Shown piece after piece: positions 11,187 to 24,954 of a stretch of DNA of 64,000 nucleotides. Numbering within the stretch: position 1 is the first letter of the stretch; the number at the start of each line of letters is the position of its first letter. This DNA comes from Panonychus citri (lineage: Eukaryota; Arthropoda; Arachnida; Trombidiformes; Tetranychidae): the NCBI RefSeq assembly GCF_014898815.1, contig NW_026515528.1, positions 186,001-250,000 of the forward strand. Reading direction: 5' to 3'. Below the pieces are notes generated by a model. The model was not told the origin of the DNA. It worked only from the letters and a program-made list of their open reading frames with translations, and did no database searches. The translations under genes were made by a program, and so were the position numbers.

Positions 11187-11737
11187 TGTTGTGTAATTTT
11201 GTAACAACCCTTTTCTTGTAACTTAGTTACAATCACTGTTGATGTTGTTGCAACTTAGTTGCTTGTTTCCTTTCCTCACCTTCTTGACCTCTCACTTCCT
11301 CTTCCTTTTCATGGTATAAATACCTTCTAATTGATTGTTTAATTAAGTAGTACTGAAGGTCCTAAACTAAGTTTAGTGTCAATCTATTGTTTGTGAATCT
11401 CATTGGGATTGTCTCTTCCTCTCATTAAGATTGTCCTTCTCAGAAGGTTAAGTTTCTACCCACACATTGTATCTAATTGTGAATCAATTAACACTTAAAG
11501 TCTCGTCTTGAACTATTGTTATATTAATTAGTGACTAATTGTAATTGACCCAAACTCGTATTTGAGACTGTGATTAAAGTCCATTTATTAATCCCCAAGA
11601 AAATCAACTTAGTCGTGCCTAGAGCCTATTTTGCCTTTTTGTCTCCATGTTGGATTTTGCCAATATTGTAGCCAGATTGTGACAACTAAGTTGTCGAGTG
11701 TTGCTAAAATTATAATCGGTCATTATTTTATCTAACA
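11187..11737 (+). repeat. 3' LTR
   Basis: 551 bp, TGTTGTG to TCTAACA, pairing with 4128-4678. It keeps a full TATA-like box (TATAAATA, 11315-11322) that has lost one A in the 5' copy. It also keeps a fourth dyad, GACAACTAAGTTGTC (11681-11695), which is reduced by two bases in the 5' copy. Confidence 0.95.
11315..11322 (+). promoter_or_regulatory. LTR TATA-like box
   Basis: TATAAATA about 130 bases into the LTR, a plausible place for the LTR promoter. The 5' LTR equivalent at 4256-4262 is TATAATA. No start site can be seen from sequence alone. Confidence 0.45.
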
Positions 11738-11741
11738 TGAT
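11738..11741. repeat. Target site duplication, right copy (TGAT)
   Basis: Same four bases as 4124-4127, directly after the terminal CA of the LTR. Confidence 0.8.
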
Positions 11742-11810
11742 ATAATAATAATGAGTTATGTATATATTCAGTTGATGAATTATTATTTTCATAAATTGTC
11801 TAGTGGAAAT

Positions 11811-11814
<4 letters not shown>

Positions 11815-11854
<40 letters not shown>
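11815..11854. repeat. (GA)n microsatellite
   Basis: About 20 uninterrupted GA units, 75 bp past the right end of the retrotransposon. Confidence 0.95.
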
Positions 11855-11858
<4 letters not shown>

Positions 11859-13705
11859 AGGATGAGGAGGAAAAAAATGGAAGACACGTCATGAAAGAAA
11901 CAAGAATGATGGAGAGAGATGATGAAGATGAGGATGATAAGTTTCATCTTCTCTTTCTTTCAATCTTGTTACGCTGAGATAATCTTGTAAAAATGTTTCC
12001 ATCTAAACATCAATCAGATAAAGTTGACAACTTACTAGGAATAATTATGTTTTCTATTTATTTCATTTTCCTTCCTGAACAAAAAAGTTCTGAGCTCTTC
12101 AGGAGATGATGTGTTACCATGTTAGAATTAGAATATGATAGTGATGAATAAAAAAAGGATGAAGAAAAGAATCAAGAAAAAGTTATCATCTGTAAATGAA
12201 GACAAGTGAAAGTGAAAAAGATGATGAGAAAAAGATGAGAATGAAAAAGAGAGAAATTGTTACATCATGATGAGTGATGGTGATGATGAAGATGAAGATT
12301 AGAAAACAAGAAAAAAAAATCAGAATTGAAATTGAAACTGTTTTTTTAACAACAAAAGTAATTGAAAAAATATAAATCGCGATTTGTCAGTCAATTTGAT
12401 GATGATTATCATGATGAAAAAAAAAGATGATGAAGATGATAAAGTTGATTTGAAGATCAAATTTCATTGACTCAGTAGTTAGCAGTTGAATGAATTGTTG
12501 ATGAGGATGAAACATCAGATCATGAGTAATGTCAAATGGACAAGGTTAGTGAATGATCAGGATGATGAGGATGATAATACTAGACTAATGACTCTCTCTC
12601 TCTCTCTCTCGCAAAAAATGATTGGCAGTTTTTGATTGTTACCACTCAAACTAATTGCTATTAAATGGATATAACTTTTTCCTGATAATTATTGTGATAG
12701 AGGTTGATTTTGATGATGATGATGGTCAGTAGTGAGAGAGAAAGAGAGAGAGGAGAAATGATGAAAAGAGAAGATAAAAGTATGAGTTGTGATGATAATG
12801 ATAACACTTTGATACTGACACTTTTATGTCTTCATCATCATCATCTTCTCTTGATACTCATCATTATCCTCATCTTTTTTGCCTTTATTTTCCTTTTCCA
12901 TGTACATTTATCAGTCTTTTATCTCTCTCTCTCTCTCTCTCACCAACATTAACTGTCAAATCTACTTAAAAACTTTATTACTTGATAACCTTTTTGCTTA
13001 TCTTAATTTACATCATCAGGATTTTCAATAAATGGTGATGATGAAAATGAATTCATGATGTTGATGGTAGGATACATGATAAGAGATTGAATAAACAAGT
13101 TGCATCAACTTTTTTTTCTCTCTCATATCTTGTTATTGACTTAATTTTTTCTTCACCTTTTTCTTGCCTCTAAATTGATTGCAGTTAAATTTCAATCAGC
13201 TAATTCAAATTACGATTAATTAGTTTACTTATCAGAATAATAAGAAAATTATCTGATTAAAGGAAAAATCTATCATGATGATTATGATGGAAAATGTTCT
13301 GAGTGATTTCGCCCCATATTAAACCATTGATACTCATGTAATGTGATATATATCTCAGAGTCTTGGCAAACCATTTACATACTTTAATAACAACCATCAT
13401 CATGATGATGCTCATCAAAAGTCATCAACATGATCATCATCCTCATCCTCATCCTCATCTCTCTCTCTCTTGATAAGATGAATGAAAGTTAATCTTGTAA
13501 AGATGCTGTTCATCAAAACTCAACTGATGCTCATCTATTTTCAACATCATCTTCATCATCACTTTCAGAATCATTAGCTTCTTTTAACATCTTTCTTTAC
13601 ATTCCTTCAATGCATCATCCTCATCAACTTCATCATCCAACATCATCTTAATCTTCATCATCATAATGATGCGAAAATTTTGTCAACTTATCAACAATCA
13701 AGATT

Positions 13706-13736
<31 letters not shown>

Positions 13737-16700
13737 CAAGAAGATGAAAATCTTGAATTCTAATTTTTCAGCTTGAATTCATTCAGATTGTGTAATGATA
13801 CATGATTTCTGATTCTCATTCTGATTAAATGAAACAAATTTTTTTTCCTCTTCAAAATAAAAACATCTCAATGTTAATGATTCTTAAAACACAATCAGCA
13901 ACAATTTAACTGACGATTTACATAATAACTTGATAAATCTACATGATACATGTAAGTGCTCAATGTTCATGAGTTGATCGGATGAAATTCATGTGAAATC
14001 ATTTAATTTTTTATAACTATTGTAATTTGATTGTTGAACAATTAACTTTGATTGTTACATGTTTATCTTTCACTTTAACAAATGTAATACATTCATATTT
14101 AATTACAATAACAATCTAATTGTAGTTGTAAACAACAACCACCTAATGTAATACAAGATTAACCTTTTACATGTATTTATGTTTTTAATTGTGCTAATCA
14201 AGTTAATCATTTGCATTATCATTTAAATTATCATTTGCTTTTAATTGATATAATTTAACATGATAATAATAATATCATCATCATCATCATCATGAAATTG
14301 GTGGTGATTTTATCATATGGATAAAAGTTTTTACGTAAATATTGAGTTAATTGTGATTCTGTAAATACACTTAAATAATTAAACAATCATCAAGTTAATG
14401 ATTAACAATAAAATTGAAAATAACAACAATTAAAGTTGAGTAATTTTTGTTTTATTAGTTACAATTGCTTTTCAATGTTAATAACCAATTGACTTTTTAT
14501 TGGTTTATTATCATGATAATATAATTTAAGTTACTTGGGATTATCTCACACTGATTTAAGTAATTTAAACAACTACAATCAAATAGATTGTTAATCTTAA
14601 TTGTTGCTATATTGACGGATTAGGAGAAACTTTGAAAACATATTAACTCCAATATAATAACAATTATCATCAAATTGTAAATCTTAATGGTTAACAATTA
14701 GATGATCATAATAATATTATAGCTTGTTGTTAGTTAGTTTTACTTTTCCGGTTCCAATAAACAATTGAAAGTAATCAAAAAGTGACTTTAATTTGGGACA
14801 ATTAACTTTTTAATGGATCATTACTTATAGTAATTAACTAATCATAACCAAACTTAATCCTTAAGGGTAAACAGTGTTGAAAATTGTAGGGGGGAAAAAG
14901 TAAAATCAATTGATTGTTTGTCTCTGAATTTGTAAAAAGAACAATTAAAAAAAAAGTTAGTTGACTAATTGCAATTTACTCGTAGTGATTTAAGACTCTA
15001 GAGTTTCAAGAAGATGATAAAGTTAACAATTTTCAAAGAAACGGAAAAATAGTAGGATGAAGATGAGGTGATGGTTAAAGGTAAACGTTGATGATGAAGA
15101 TGAAGATGATGAGGATGAGGATGATGAGGATGAGGATGATGAAGATGAAGATGAAAGTGATTGAGTGGAAAACAGGGAAAAAAACATGAAGATAAACACA
15201 CAAAAACAGTGGGAGGGAAAAACGAGAGATGGATGAAGATGAAGGTGGTAAATTGCAAAGGTAATACTTATCATCTTCATCATCATCATCATCAACCATC
15301 AATTGCCTTTTGTTGTTTACTTTATCATCTCTTTTTGCCATTTTGATCATCATCATCATCTTTGATGATCATCCTCATCATCTCAGTGTAAAAAGCAACA
15401 AACATCAAGAGCCATCAATCAAAGTTGATCAGAGGTAAAGTAAAAAAAAAATCCAAACCAAACCAAACCTAAACTGATTATTATTATGATGATGATGCTT
15501 TTCATCAAACAACAATCAAACTGTGAGAGTGGTTATATTCATTACAATCAACAATTTACCTTGATTACGGAAGCTTTAAATTGTTAGGTTGTTAAAGGTT
15601 CTTGTTAATCATGATGTTGTTTGATTATCACTGTGATTATAAATAACTTGTTAAACTGATAGGTTTGACTATGTAATTATCATTATCATCCCTAACAGTG
15701 TACAGGTTTGAATTTAGTAGTTAACTAAATTGTTACTACAATTATCCATCATGATTTATAATTAAAATGCATACAGAGATAGAGAGATAGAGAGATGCTT
15801 TTCATTTACAATTATAATTAAGATGAAAATAAATTTGATTGTTACTTTGGTTAATATAATGATTACCTAGTGAGTATATACAAAGAGAGACATCATTTGT
15901 TTTTTGTTTACCTTTTTGTAAAAATGTCTCACAATCAAATGAATATAATAATAATTGTGGAGAGGTTACAAATTAATAAGACATTTAAATTAACTGTGTT
16001 TATCTTTTCACAATTAAATATAATTGTAATCAAAATGGATATACAGTAGTAGTAAATGTATTACGTTATTATTATTATTATTATTACCTTGGGTATCAGT
16101 GGTTTTTTACTTTAAGTAAATTAAACTTGAAGGAGACAAGACAACAAATTATAGTAAAAGTTAATTGACTTGAGGCTAAATTGTGAGATGATGAGGATGG
16201 AGAGGATGTAAGAAAGAAACAAAGAAAACTTTTTTTCCTCTTCTGTATTTAGGGAAAAACAAAGTTAACATTGGAAACCTACGTACAGAAAGTTAACAAA
16301 TTAACTAAGATGATGATGATGATGATGGTGATGATGATGGTGAGAGGATTGATTTGCAAAAATTACAGGGCTTGGTTTTCATGTGCTGACAGGATTCTGT
16401 ACACTCTTGGTAAGACAACTCAATTTAACATGATAAGTTAGTAGCTACAGGTAAGGATTGGCTTGTTAGCTATTTGCTTTGTTTTGTTTTTCTTTGCTTG
16501 TTTTTAGTGTTTTCATTATTTGTTGCAACTTAATTTTCAATTGCAAATGAACAATCAACAGACCATTATTAAGTGCAAAACGTGCTGGCACTGCAAAGAT
16601 GCGTGTACATGCATCTTTATATGTTTATTAAGTGCTTAAGGATTGGCCTGGCAATTAATTGTCAATCGTCAATTAGTTTCTGTACGAATCAACGTTAAAC

Positions 16701-18827
16701 CAGTTCATTGACCAGAAATTGTGTGTAAATTTTTTTATTTTCACAGAAAAATTTAGTTATTGCTGATTTTTTCTTCTTCTCGTTTCTTAAAAAACTTATA
16801 TCACAGAAATACAAATATTATCGACTTGGATATTTTTTAAAACTTTCGAATTCATGAAAATTTCTATTACTTCTCATCCTTAGATCTAAGCCCAGTAAAC
16901 CAAAATTATCAAATGATGACTCGATCATATGATAATCTTTTAATATTTCTCGATTGATTCAACAAAAGTTCTCAGCCTAGGCTAATGTTTCTAATACTTT
17001 CATGGTCCAGTTTCTTTGGAAAATTTAACTATTGCTACATTTTGGTCTCATCAATGTTATTAACTCGTTTCATGATTTGTCAAATGTTCAACGAGAAAAA
17101 CACCGTTAGCTATTGTATAATGGATATATTCATCAATTATGAAGCTTTTCAAGTTGCCTGAGACCCAATATTATGTTCATACCAAGGCGTTGTTGTGATT
17201 GTTTGCTGGGAAATAATGTTATGTGTTGATTGCAGGAAGAGAGGGAGAGAAATTCATTCACAATTTCAATTATGTCGAAAGTTTTTTTCTACTTCTTTTA
17301 CTTCTTGTACTATTGTTACTTTTTCGTAAACAACAATAAAAACAAATTCTCTTGATATATAAACAAGTTTACAGGTAGAAACAAATTAATTGTGTCACTT
17401 TTTTGTTACAAAATTTGATTTGTATTAATATCAATTTTTTTATCAGATCAAAAGTAATATCAACAAAGAGGAAGTTGATGAAAAGTTTTTTACACTAATT
17501 CAAAAAAAAGGAGCCAAAGTTTAGGTTAATATTAAAAGGAAACGGAAAAAGTTGATTTTTTTGCTGTTATTCAATCAAAGTTAATTTTCAACAAAATTGT
17601 TTACTTTTTTTTCATCATTTTTCATTTCAATTCTTTTCATGTTCAACTGACTTACAGATCATATGTTTGTTGATATCGATATTGAACTTGTCAACATCTT
17701 TTGTGTGTCTTACCTTTTGTTATCAACTGTATGTATGCATATATAGATGGATGTATTTTCTGTATCAAAAAAATAGTATATATTATATGTAATATTTCAT
17801 GTGAATGGAACAGAAAATGAAATGTTTCCAGAAAGAAGTGAAAAATCATATATATCTGATTGTCAGAAACTTGTCTTGTTGCTTTTGTTGTTGTTAACTT
17901 TTTTTTGTAAATTTCTCCTTGAAAAGAGCATCAGAATCTCATGATATTATTATACTGGAGATGAAGAAATGTCATAAATATTATAACAACAACTTATGAT
18001 GAAAAAAAAGCATATAAGGAATGTGTATATTCATGTATATGCATACACAATGTATTGTTGCAATGAATATGCAATTGGCAGTTGATTTGGTTGATTTTGA
18101 TTCTTTTGCAATAAACTTTCAATGAAAAGTGTCAACAAGCAAAAGTTTATATAAATATATTGGAATTGGGAAGTGAGAGAGAGAGAGAGAGTCTCAAATG
18201 TATTTAAATGACATTTGAACGATGGCAAGAGTTGAAATTACTAGTTGATTGTACATCATCAATTTTATCTTCCTCATCATTTTTACTTCATCTCCATAGC
18301 GTAAAAATTTATTATTATTGGAAACGAATGACAGTTGAATGAGAAAATTTTACTTTTTCATTTTCAATTCTAATTAGGATCCTGAGGGATAGTTAAGTTT
18401 ATGGATTATCTAAGTGAGGATATGATTGACAAGACTGATGAAGATGATGATGATGATGGTTACAATACTACTCGTAGTATCATCATCAGAAATGCTAATA
18501 TTGTTAGAAACTATTAACTAATCATATAAAGATTATCGTTAATTTTTTTGTCCTTATCTGTTTCTATCAAGGATGTTAATCGAGAGGAAAAATGTTTGTT
18601 AACGTTTTCACCAAGATTATTGATGAGCCTTAAATTGATGTCTTCATGTCTTTTCACTCAATCTCACTAGTAAATTTATCTTGTCTACAGATTAGGTGAT
18701 TGATGATTAAACTAATTAGATTTTCAATCTCTACAATCGCCTTTCCAACAATTTTCACTCAATGATACTCTAGGCAATATGCTCAGGGTATTAAGTGATA
18801 TAAAATTGTAATCAGATTGAACTTGTG

Positions 18828-18831
<4 letters not shown>

Positions 18832-18864
<33 letters not shown>
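18832..18864. repeat. (CT)n microsatellite
   Basis: About 16 CT units. It creates a spurious Arg-Glu repeat in the minus-strand frame. Confidence 0.95.
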
Positions 18865-18867
<3 letters not shown>

Positions 18868-21800
18868 ATCTAACTTTGTGTATCCAATCATTATCGTCTT
18901 CATCCTAATCACCAATCGTGACCATGCATTTTGAAAAGTCAATGATAAACCATTGGAAAGCTGATAAACTTACAAATGATAAAATTACATTTCCAATTTC
19001 AAAGCGATTGCCAACAAGATTCAATGGATGATGATAATAATAATGGTGATACATTTTGCATCACATCATCATGATTATCATCATTTTCACATTGATCATG
19101 TTGAATAACATGAAAACAAAAAGAAAATCAGATATCAATTGGAATGGAAGATTTAATTTAGATAAAAATCACACACACACACTCACAAATAGAATGGGAA
19201 GAAAGCAGATTAACAGATTAAATGATTAACTTGCAGTGTGTGTTTCGCTATTAAGGTAAATCAATCAAGTTTATTAAGCTTATACAGGTAAAAGATGAAA
19301 GATGATAAAAAGATGATGTCAAGTTAGAAGATAACAAAAGTTAATGGTTACCATAAAGGTAACATAATATCATCTCTCTCTCTCTCCGTCATGTTATTTA
19401 CTAGATTTACTTGTTGATAGATAATACATGTTACCGGTATGAGAGAGAATGATTAACTTACAGGTAAGTAAGTTGAAAGAAACATGGGAGGTAAAATCCA
19501 TAGATCGTGTTAATCCAAGTTGATATAAAATCTTTCACATTGGACAGTTTTTCATCCTCTCATCATCCAAAATCTATTGTTTTGGTAACAACAACTCTCA
19601 TCATGATGAAAAAAAAAGTAGCTCTCATGTCTTATGGATCAATGAGTCTGTCAACAAAATGTTGATTGAGAAAAAAGCTCTCAAGATGAAGGAAAGAAGA
19701 AAAAAAAATTTTTTTTCTTTTTTCGCTCCCTTCAATATTATCATATATACACTTTTGTATATGTATAAATCATTTTATCGCATTAAAGATGATAAGTTGT
19801 GTTGATCATCATCCTCATCAGTTGCCCATCATCCTCATCATCATTTTTATAACCTCAAGGCTTAACCTGTCAACTCAATTTACTTGGATATCTTTTAATA
19901 CAATTTAAATTAAAGGCTCCCTCTAGTGAGATTCATGCTAAATAATAAATAAACATTGTCACTCATTATTATCATCATAATCATCATCCTCTTCATCATC
20001 TTCATCCTCATATCGGTCAAATTTGACAGTTTCACTAAGGTTATTATCATAATTCAATGAGAATCTTGTTCAACATTTTGTCCATTCAATATAATCAAAA
20101 TGTAACAACATCAACATTGAATGAAAAGGTCACTTGAAAGTTTTTTTGTTACTTTTAAATTGATTGTTATTTAACCTTTCAATTGATGAGATTTGTATTT
20201 ACTTGGGATGATAAAGATGAGGATGAGGATGAAATGATGATTATGATATTGATGCTTGTCATGACCATCACTCTCTCTCATTTAAAGTATATTATTTTAC
20301 ATAAACTTTTTATTCCCATTCAAATGTTCATACTCCCTTTCATCATCATCTCTGTCAGATGAAGTTTCATTTTTTTTTTGCTTCCTTGATGATTGATGTC
20401 GGATGAATACAGAATCAGGATACACCATGTTTCCCATCTACTGTCAATAAAAAGTATGAATTCATTGATCAAAACCAATCAAGTAAATTGAAAGTTAATC
20501 AAAAAACTTAAAGGTTAATCATTTATACCGATCAAGGTTAATTGAATCGGGAGTTTTTCATTCAATCTTTCATGGTGATTCTTGATTGTGAAATTTAATC
20601 TCTCTCTCTCTCTCTTTTCTTTCTTTCTCTTTCTAACTTTTGATTGATTAACTTCATTTCTTCATCTTTTAATTGCTTGAGAAAAAATTGAATTGTCATT
20701 TGTTGAACATGAAATTAAATATCAGGATAGGGTTTCAATTGATTATCACATTAAATTGGTTTACTTTTTCATGTTAATCATTTTTTGATGAAATTTAAAC
20801 GAAACCAATTGTTACACTTAGAATAACAATTTAAACGGTAATTGATTGAGCTAAATAAATGAAAAACAAAACAATCATTTTGCTAATCAACCATTTAGAT
20901 ATATTGATTATTGGTTTGATTTTCTCTGTTGATTATTATTATACACTTTTCCTCAATCAATTATCCCGTATTAATAGTTATAGATATATAAAAAAGTGCT
21001 GATTGTGGATGATGATTTATTAATTAATTGGCACTTTTTCCCTCCATTTCAACCGTGATGATGATAATAAATAAATCAAACAAACAATTAGAATCACAAT
21101 TTAATTTAATTTAAAACTGTAACCATTCATAATGTAACAATAATCAGAAAAGTAAATCAACAATGAGTGAGAAATTTTTTTCTAATTGTTTACTTGATTA
21201 ACTTCAAGCCCCACGTTTAATTAATACTAATTGATTTGGGATTAAATGGTCAATAGTTATTCTTGTAAAAGTATTAACATTAATTTTTGGACAATTTGAT
21301 TTGAATTAGTTGATTGTTAAGATATTAGCAAATTATCAACATTTAATGTTAATCATAATTGGGAAAAAAAAGTTGATACAAGTTGTCAGATGAAAATGAA
21401 AAATATATAAACATTTGACATGAAAATGATCAACTTAATCATCACAATTATCAGGTAAATCATCAATTACACCTTGACTTTCAATCATAATCAACAGGAT
21501 AATCAACAATAAAAAAAAACCTCGCAATCAATTGCAGGTTGTGTTATTTTTTTGCTATTAATATTAATCGTCATGATAATCAAACCAACTGAGGAAAAAA
21601 TAATTATTACTTATGAAATATGATTAAGGACACATACGATTTGCTAATAATAAACAATTAATTGTCTAAGTACAAAATAAGGACGATTTAATGATGATTA
21701 AAAAAAGGTAAATTAATCATTTACCTGGCGAGAAAAACTATCAAAAAAGTTGACGTGTTACAATTAGAGTGACAATTAGATTGACAATTAATACTAATCA

Positions 21801-24800
21801 AACATAACATTTTAACAAGATGATTAACATTACATCAGACAAACACAATACTTGTTTCCAACTGAAAATAACCTAATCCTGGGTGAAGATGAGTTGATAT
21901 TTTCACCGAACCAAACTTTGGCTCGAAGTGCTAATATTATAACGAAAAAAGGATTCGAAAAGAGATATAATGTTACCTTTGTGCTCTTTAATATTAATCT
22001 ATGAGATTTTGCTTTTCTTTTCCAATATTATCCTTACTGTTCAAATCCATAAATTTGATATTCTTTTCGTTTTCTTATTGAGGTTTTTGGGGCTGGTTTT
22101 TTGCCTTACAAAGTCAATTGGGTTTGGATCCACTTACAATCACCTTGATGTAGACACACACACATACACACACTCCTTCTTATCCTCAACCACCTCCTCT
22201 TTTAGCATCCTCATCCCTCTCTCATTGAACCAACACTTGAGCAACAAACTGTCAAAATTATGTTATTGTTACACTTTTTTTATCCTCATCACCAGTAAAT
22301 CTCAAGGGATAACCAATAACACCAACAAAAAGGTATCAACATCACAAGTCTTTAGGTTAATCTTTGACTATACTAAGTATTTGAGTTACAATCTAATTGT
22401 AACCTTTGATTGTCGCAATCAAAGTTAAACCACAATAATCACAATTATCATTCCTCTCTCATAACAATAATTATATTATCACAATTAAACAAAACAACAA
22501 GCCCACTAACTAATATTATTATTAATTTATTTGTTAGATGAACAATTAATAATAATAAATGTTAATTGCTAGTTTGATTATCGTTAATAAATTTACCTCT
22601 AAATTAGTTTGTTTATTTGGTTTAATTTGATTTTTAGTTTCACTAATTATGATTATCTAATTGACACATTCTCGTCATCTTCCGATGACAATTGACAATA
22701 TAAATACTGGTATTTAATTCATTTATTACAACAATTAACGATTAACAACAACAGCCTTTTTTTAATTGTTTGCTTTTTCACAGTTTATTATCCAACAATC
22801 AACTAAATAGATTCATTGATTATACTTTAATTGGTGAGAAATGAATTGTACTTTTTTTCTGCTTATTTGTATCATTTTATTTCCAGTGTGTTTAATTAAC
22901 TAATTATTAATACTACAATTAATATGATCAATTTCAATAAATTAATTGTACCTCACCATTAAATTAGTTTATTATTATTTTCGTAGCGCAATTAACTAAA
23001 TTAACTTTACTGATTACTCAACAAGATTTTAGAGTTACAACTTATCAATACCTTTTGATTGTTTGGAAAGTTTTTCTTGATTGAAACTCTTATTATCAAT
23101 AACAATTATCAACAATTAACTTGACAATCAGAAAAGGATTGATTTGTTGTTTAGTTGATTGTTTGAAGAGGCAACAAGTTTAAACAGCACACAAACGTAC
23201 ATTAATTAACTTTAATTGCTTGAAATTAGAATGAAATTATTATAACAATCTGATTATAACAATTAGACTTTTATATTTATATTAAACAATTTAATTACTC
23301 AAAATTAAATGGCGATGATTATGATTAATCACTTGAGTAAGCAATTTGAATCAACCTTCAATCAAGAATGAAAAAAAAAAATTAACTTTTTCATCTTAAT
23401 ATAAGTTAACTTTAATACCAATCAACAACCTACACTGAAAAGTTAAATTGTTTGCAATTTAAATTATATTTGTGTTGATTGTAAATTGATATTTAGATAC
23501 TTAATCAAGACTGATTAATGATTTGGGTACATAATTAACAATTATCATCATTATGTTGATTAAAATCGATCAACAATTTAAGGGAATCAGACAAAAAACA
23601 AAGTTGTAATGATTAATCAAGAAGCAAAGATCAAACTTACACTTGGATTGCGTTGAGATTTGAGATTAAAATGAAAAGTAAAAGATAATAATATATAAGC
23701 TTAATCTTGATCCTTCCTCAAGGTTAATCAATTACATTTGATACTTTTCTAGATTGTGATTATGTGACAGGAATAATCAGTTTACTTGGTTAATCATGAA
23801 ACAAAGTGTAGGAATCAACATCATCATGGATTCAATTGCAATCAACTTTAATTCATCAAATCAAGCAACAACTATGAAGAGATTAATGGTTCCTCATCTT
23901 AATCTTTTACTACCTTTACTCTCTCTCTCTCTCTTAATCATCAAGATGAAGCTTTAATCACTTTTTATCATCATCTTTTTCTCCATCATCATCATCTCAC
24001 TCTCTTTTTTTTGCTCACTTGATATTTTACCAAGTTCCTGATTCTCATCATCATCCTCAATTTCATACTTAAACTTTAAAGGTTCCACTAATTAAATCTT
24101 GTTGAGTCACTTTAAATCAATTTGATTAAGTTAATTAACTGTTAACCAACAAGTTTAAAAAAGGTCCATTCATATATATATATATTTATTTATTATAATC
24201 ACAATTATGATAATTATTTGTGAGTCAACTTTTTTAATTGTTAATAATAATCAACAATTTATCACAACAAACTTACATTGTTGTTGTTTACGGGAAAACT
24301 TTTAAATTGTTATCAAATAAAATAGACTATTTAAAATTGTTTTCCGCTGTTAATTAATTGCTGTTAGTTAATTGTAATTAAAAGCATTCATCTTGATGAT
24401 GATCATCATTATCATCATCATCTCTCATTAATTTATATACATAAAGTTTGATGATGTTTGCAGTTTGTCAATTAACTCATTGCTACTTAACTATTTAATT
24501 ATCCACTAACTGTAATTTGGCTTCCATTCAAAATTAATACAAATTGTTAAACTAAATTAGCATCAATTTTAATCACTATTAACAAACAAGCTTAATATTA
24601 TCACCATGATAATTACCAACCTTTGTATACATTTAATTGTACCTGGTTAATAGTTGTTAATCAAATTTAATTGTCACCATTTAATATTATCATAAGTGTT
24701 TCAGCCATATTAATATATTTACAGTAATCAAAGTTAATCAGTCCGTTATAATATTAATAATAAAACAATCAAATGATTAAATCAATTAAACAACAATAAT

Positions 24801-24954
24801 TACCATTTTCATAGTAATCAACCATTAAAAGTAAACCATCAAAACTGATTAATTAGACTCTTTAGTGAGATAATCAGTAATAATAAATTGATCAAATTAA
24901 TTTTTCATCACTAATTAGACTGTTGAAAAGATGAATTAATTATTCCATGATAAT

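Larger units (their letters stand above)
4158..11695. repeat. Dispersed AACTNAGTT dyads (23 copies)
   Basis: Odd-centred palindromes with core AACT-N-AGTT and extra self-complementary bases on both sides. I read copies at 4158-4174, 4192-4204, 4302-4316, 4833-4847, 4925-4937, 4959-4971, 5438-5450, 6717-6727, 6748-6762, 9443-9457, 9591-9609, 9865-9877, 9913-9925, 9959-9971, 10016-10030, 10099-10111, 10312-10324, 10765-10779, 10889-10899, 11216-11232, 11250-11262, 11362-11376 and 11681-11695. The longest arms are 9 bp (ATTTAAACT/AGTTTAAAT). The base next to AACT is T, C, A or G in different copies, each matched on the other arm. I did not find this core outside the element in the window. Confidence 0.9.
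4128..11737 (+). mobile_element. Ty3/gypsy-type LTR retrotransposon, full length but decayed
   Basis: A 7,610-bp element bounded by two 551-bp LTRs that start TG and end CA, flanked by TGAT duplications. The order is LTR, PBS, hairpin-rich leader, gag, zinc knuckle, aspartic protease, RT-RNaseH, integrase with GPY/F module, extra frame, polypurine tract, LTR. Integrase downstream of RNaseH is the Ty3/gypsy (Metaviridae) order, not the copia order. Coding is broken by frameshifts in gag, a stop between protease and RT, a TGA and a frameshift within RT, and frameshifts and stops in the post-pol frames. The LTRs differ at about eight places, mostly small indels, so insertion looks fairly recent. 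Two features are unusual for the group: many AACTNAGTT-centred dyads throughout the element and repeated AAGTGC-loop hairpins in the leader. It sits on the + strand in gene-free DNA. Confidence 0.95.
11742..24954. other. Gene-poor, microsatellite-rich region
   Basis: I find no supportable gene. The sequence is AT-rich with many GA/TC runs (11815-11854, 12592-12611, 12921-12941, 13715-13736, 18832-18864) and GAT/ATC runs (14274-14295, 15090-15150, 16309-16325). There is a CA run near 19170-19182 and TTGATTGTT-type simple sequence. Short islands with less simple sequence lie at 16360-16720, including the inverted repeat AAAGATGC/GCATCTTT (16595-16618), and at 21840-22430. A developmental regulatory flank for the downstream noc gene is a reasonable guess. 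Confidence 0.6.

Noticed and set aside
15023..15359. Overlapping minus-strand frames rich in Ser, His, Ile and Asp
   Set aside because: They are readings of a GAT/ATC microsatellite in several frames, with no unique sequence.
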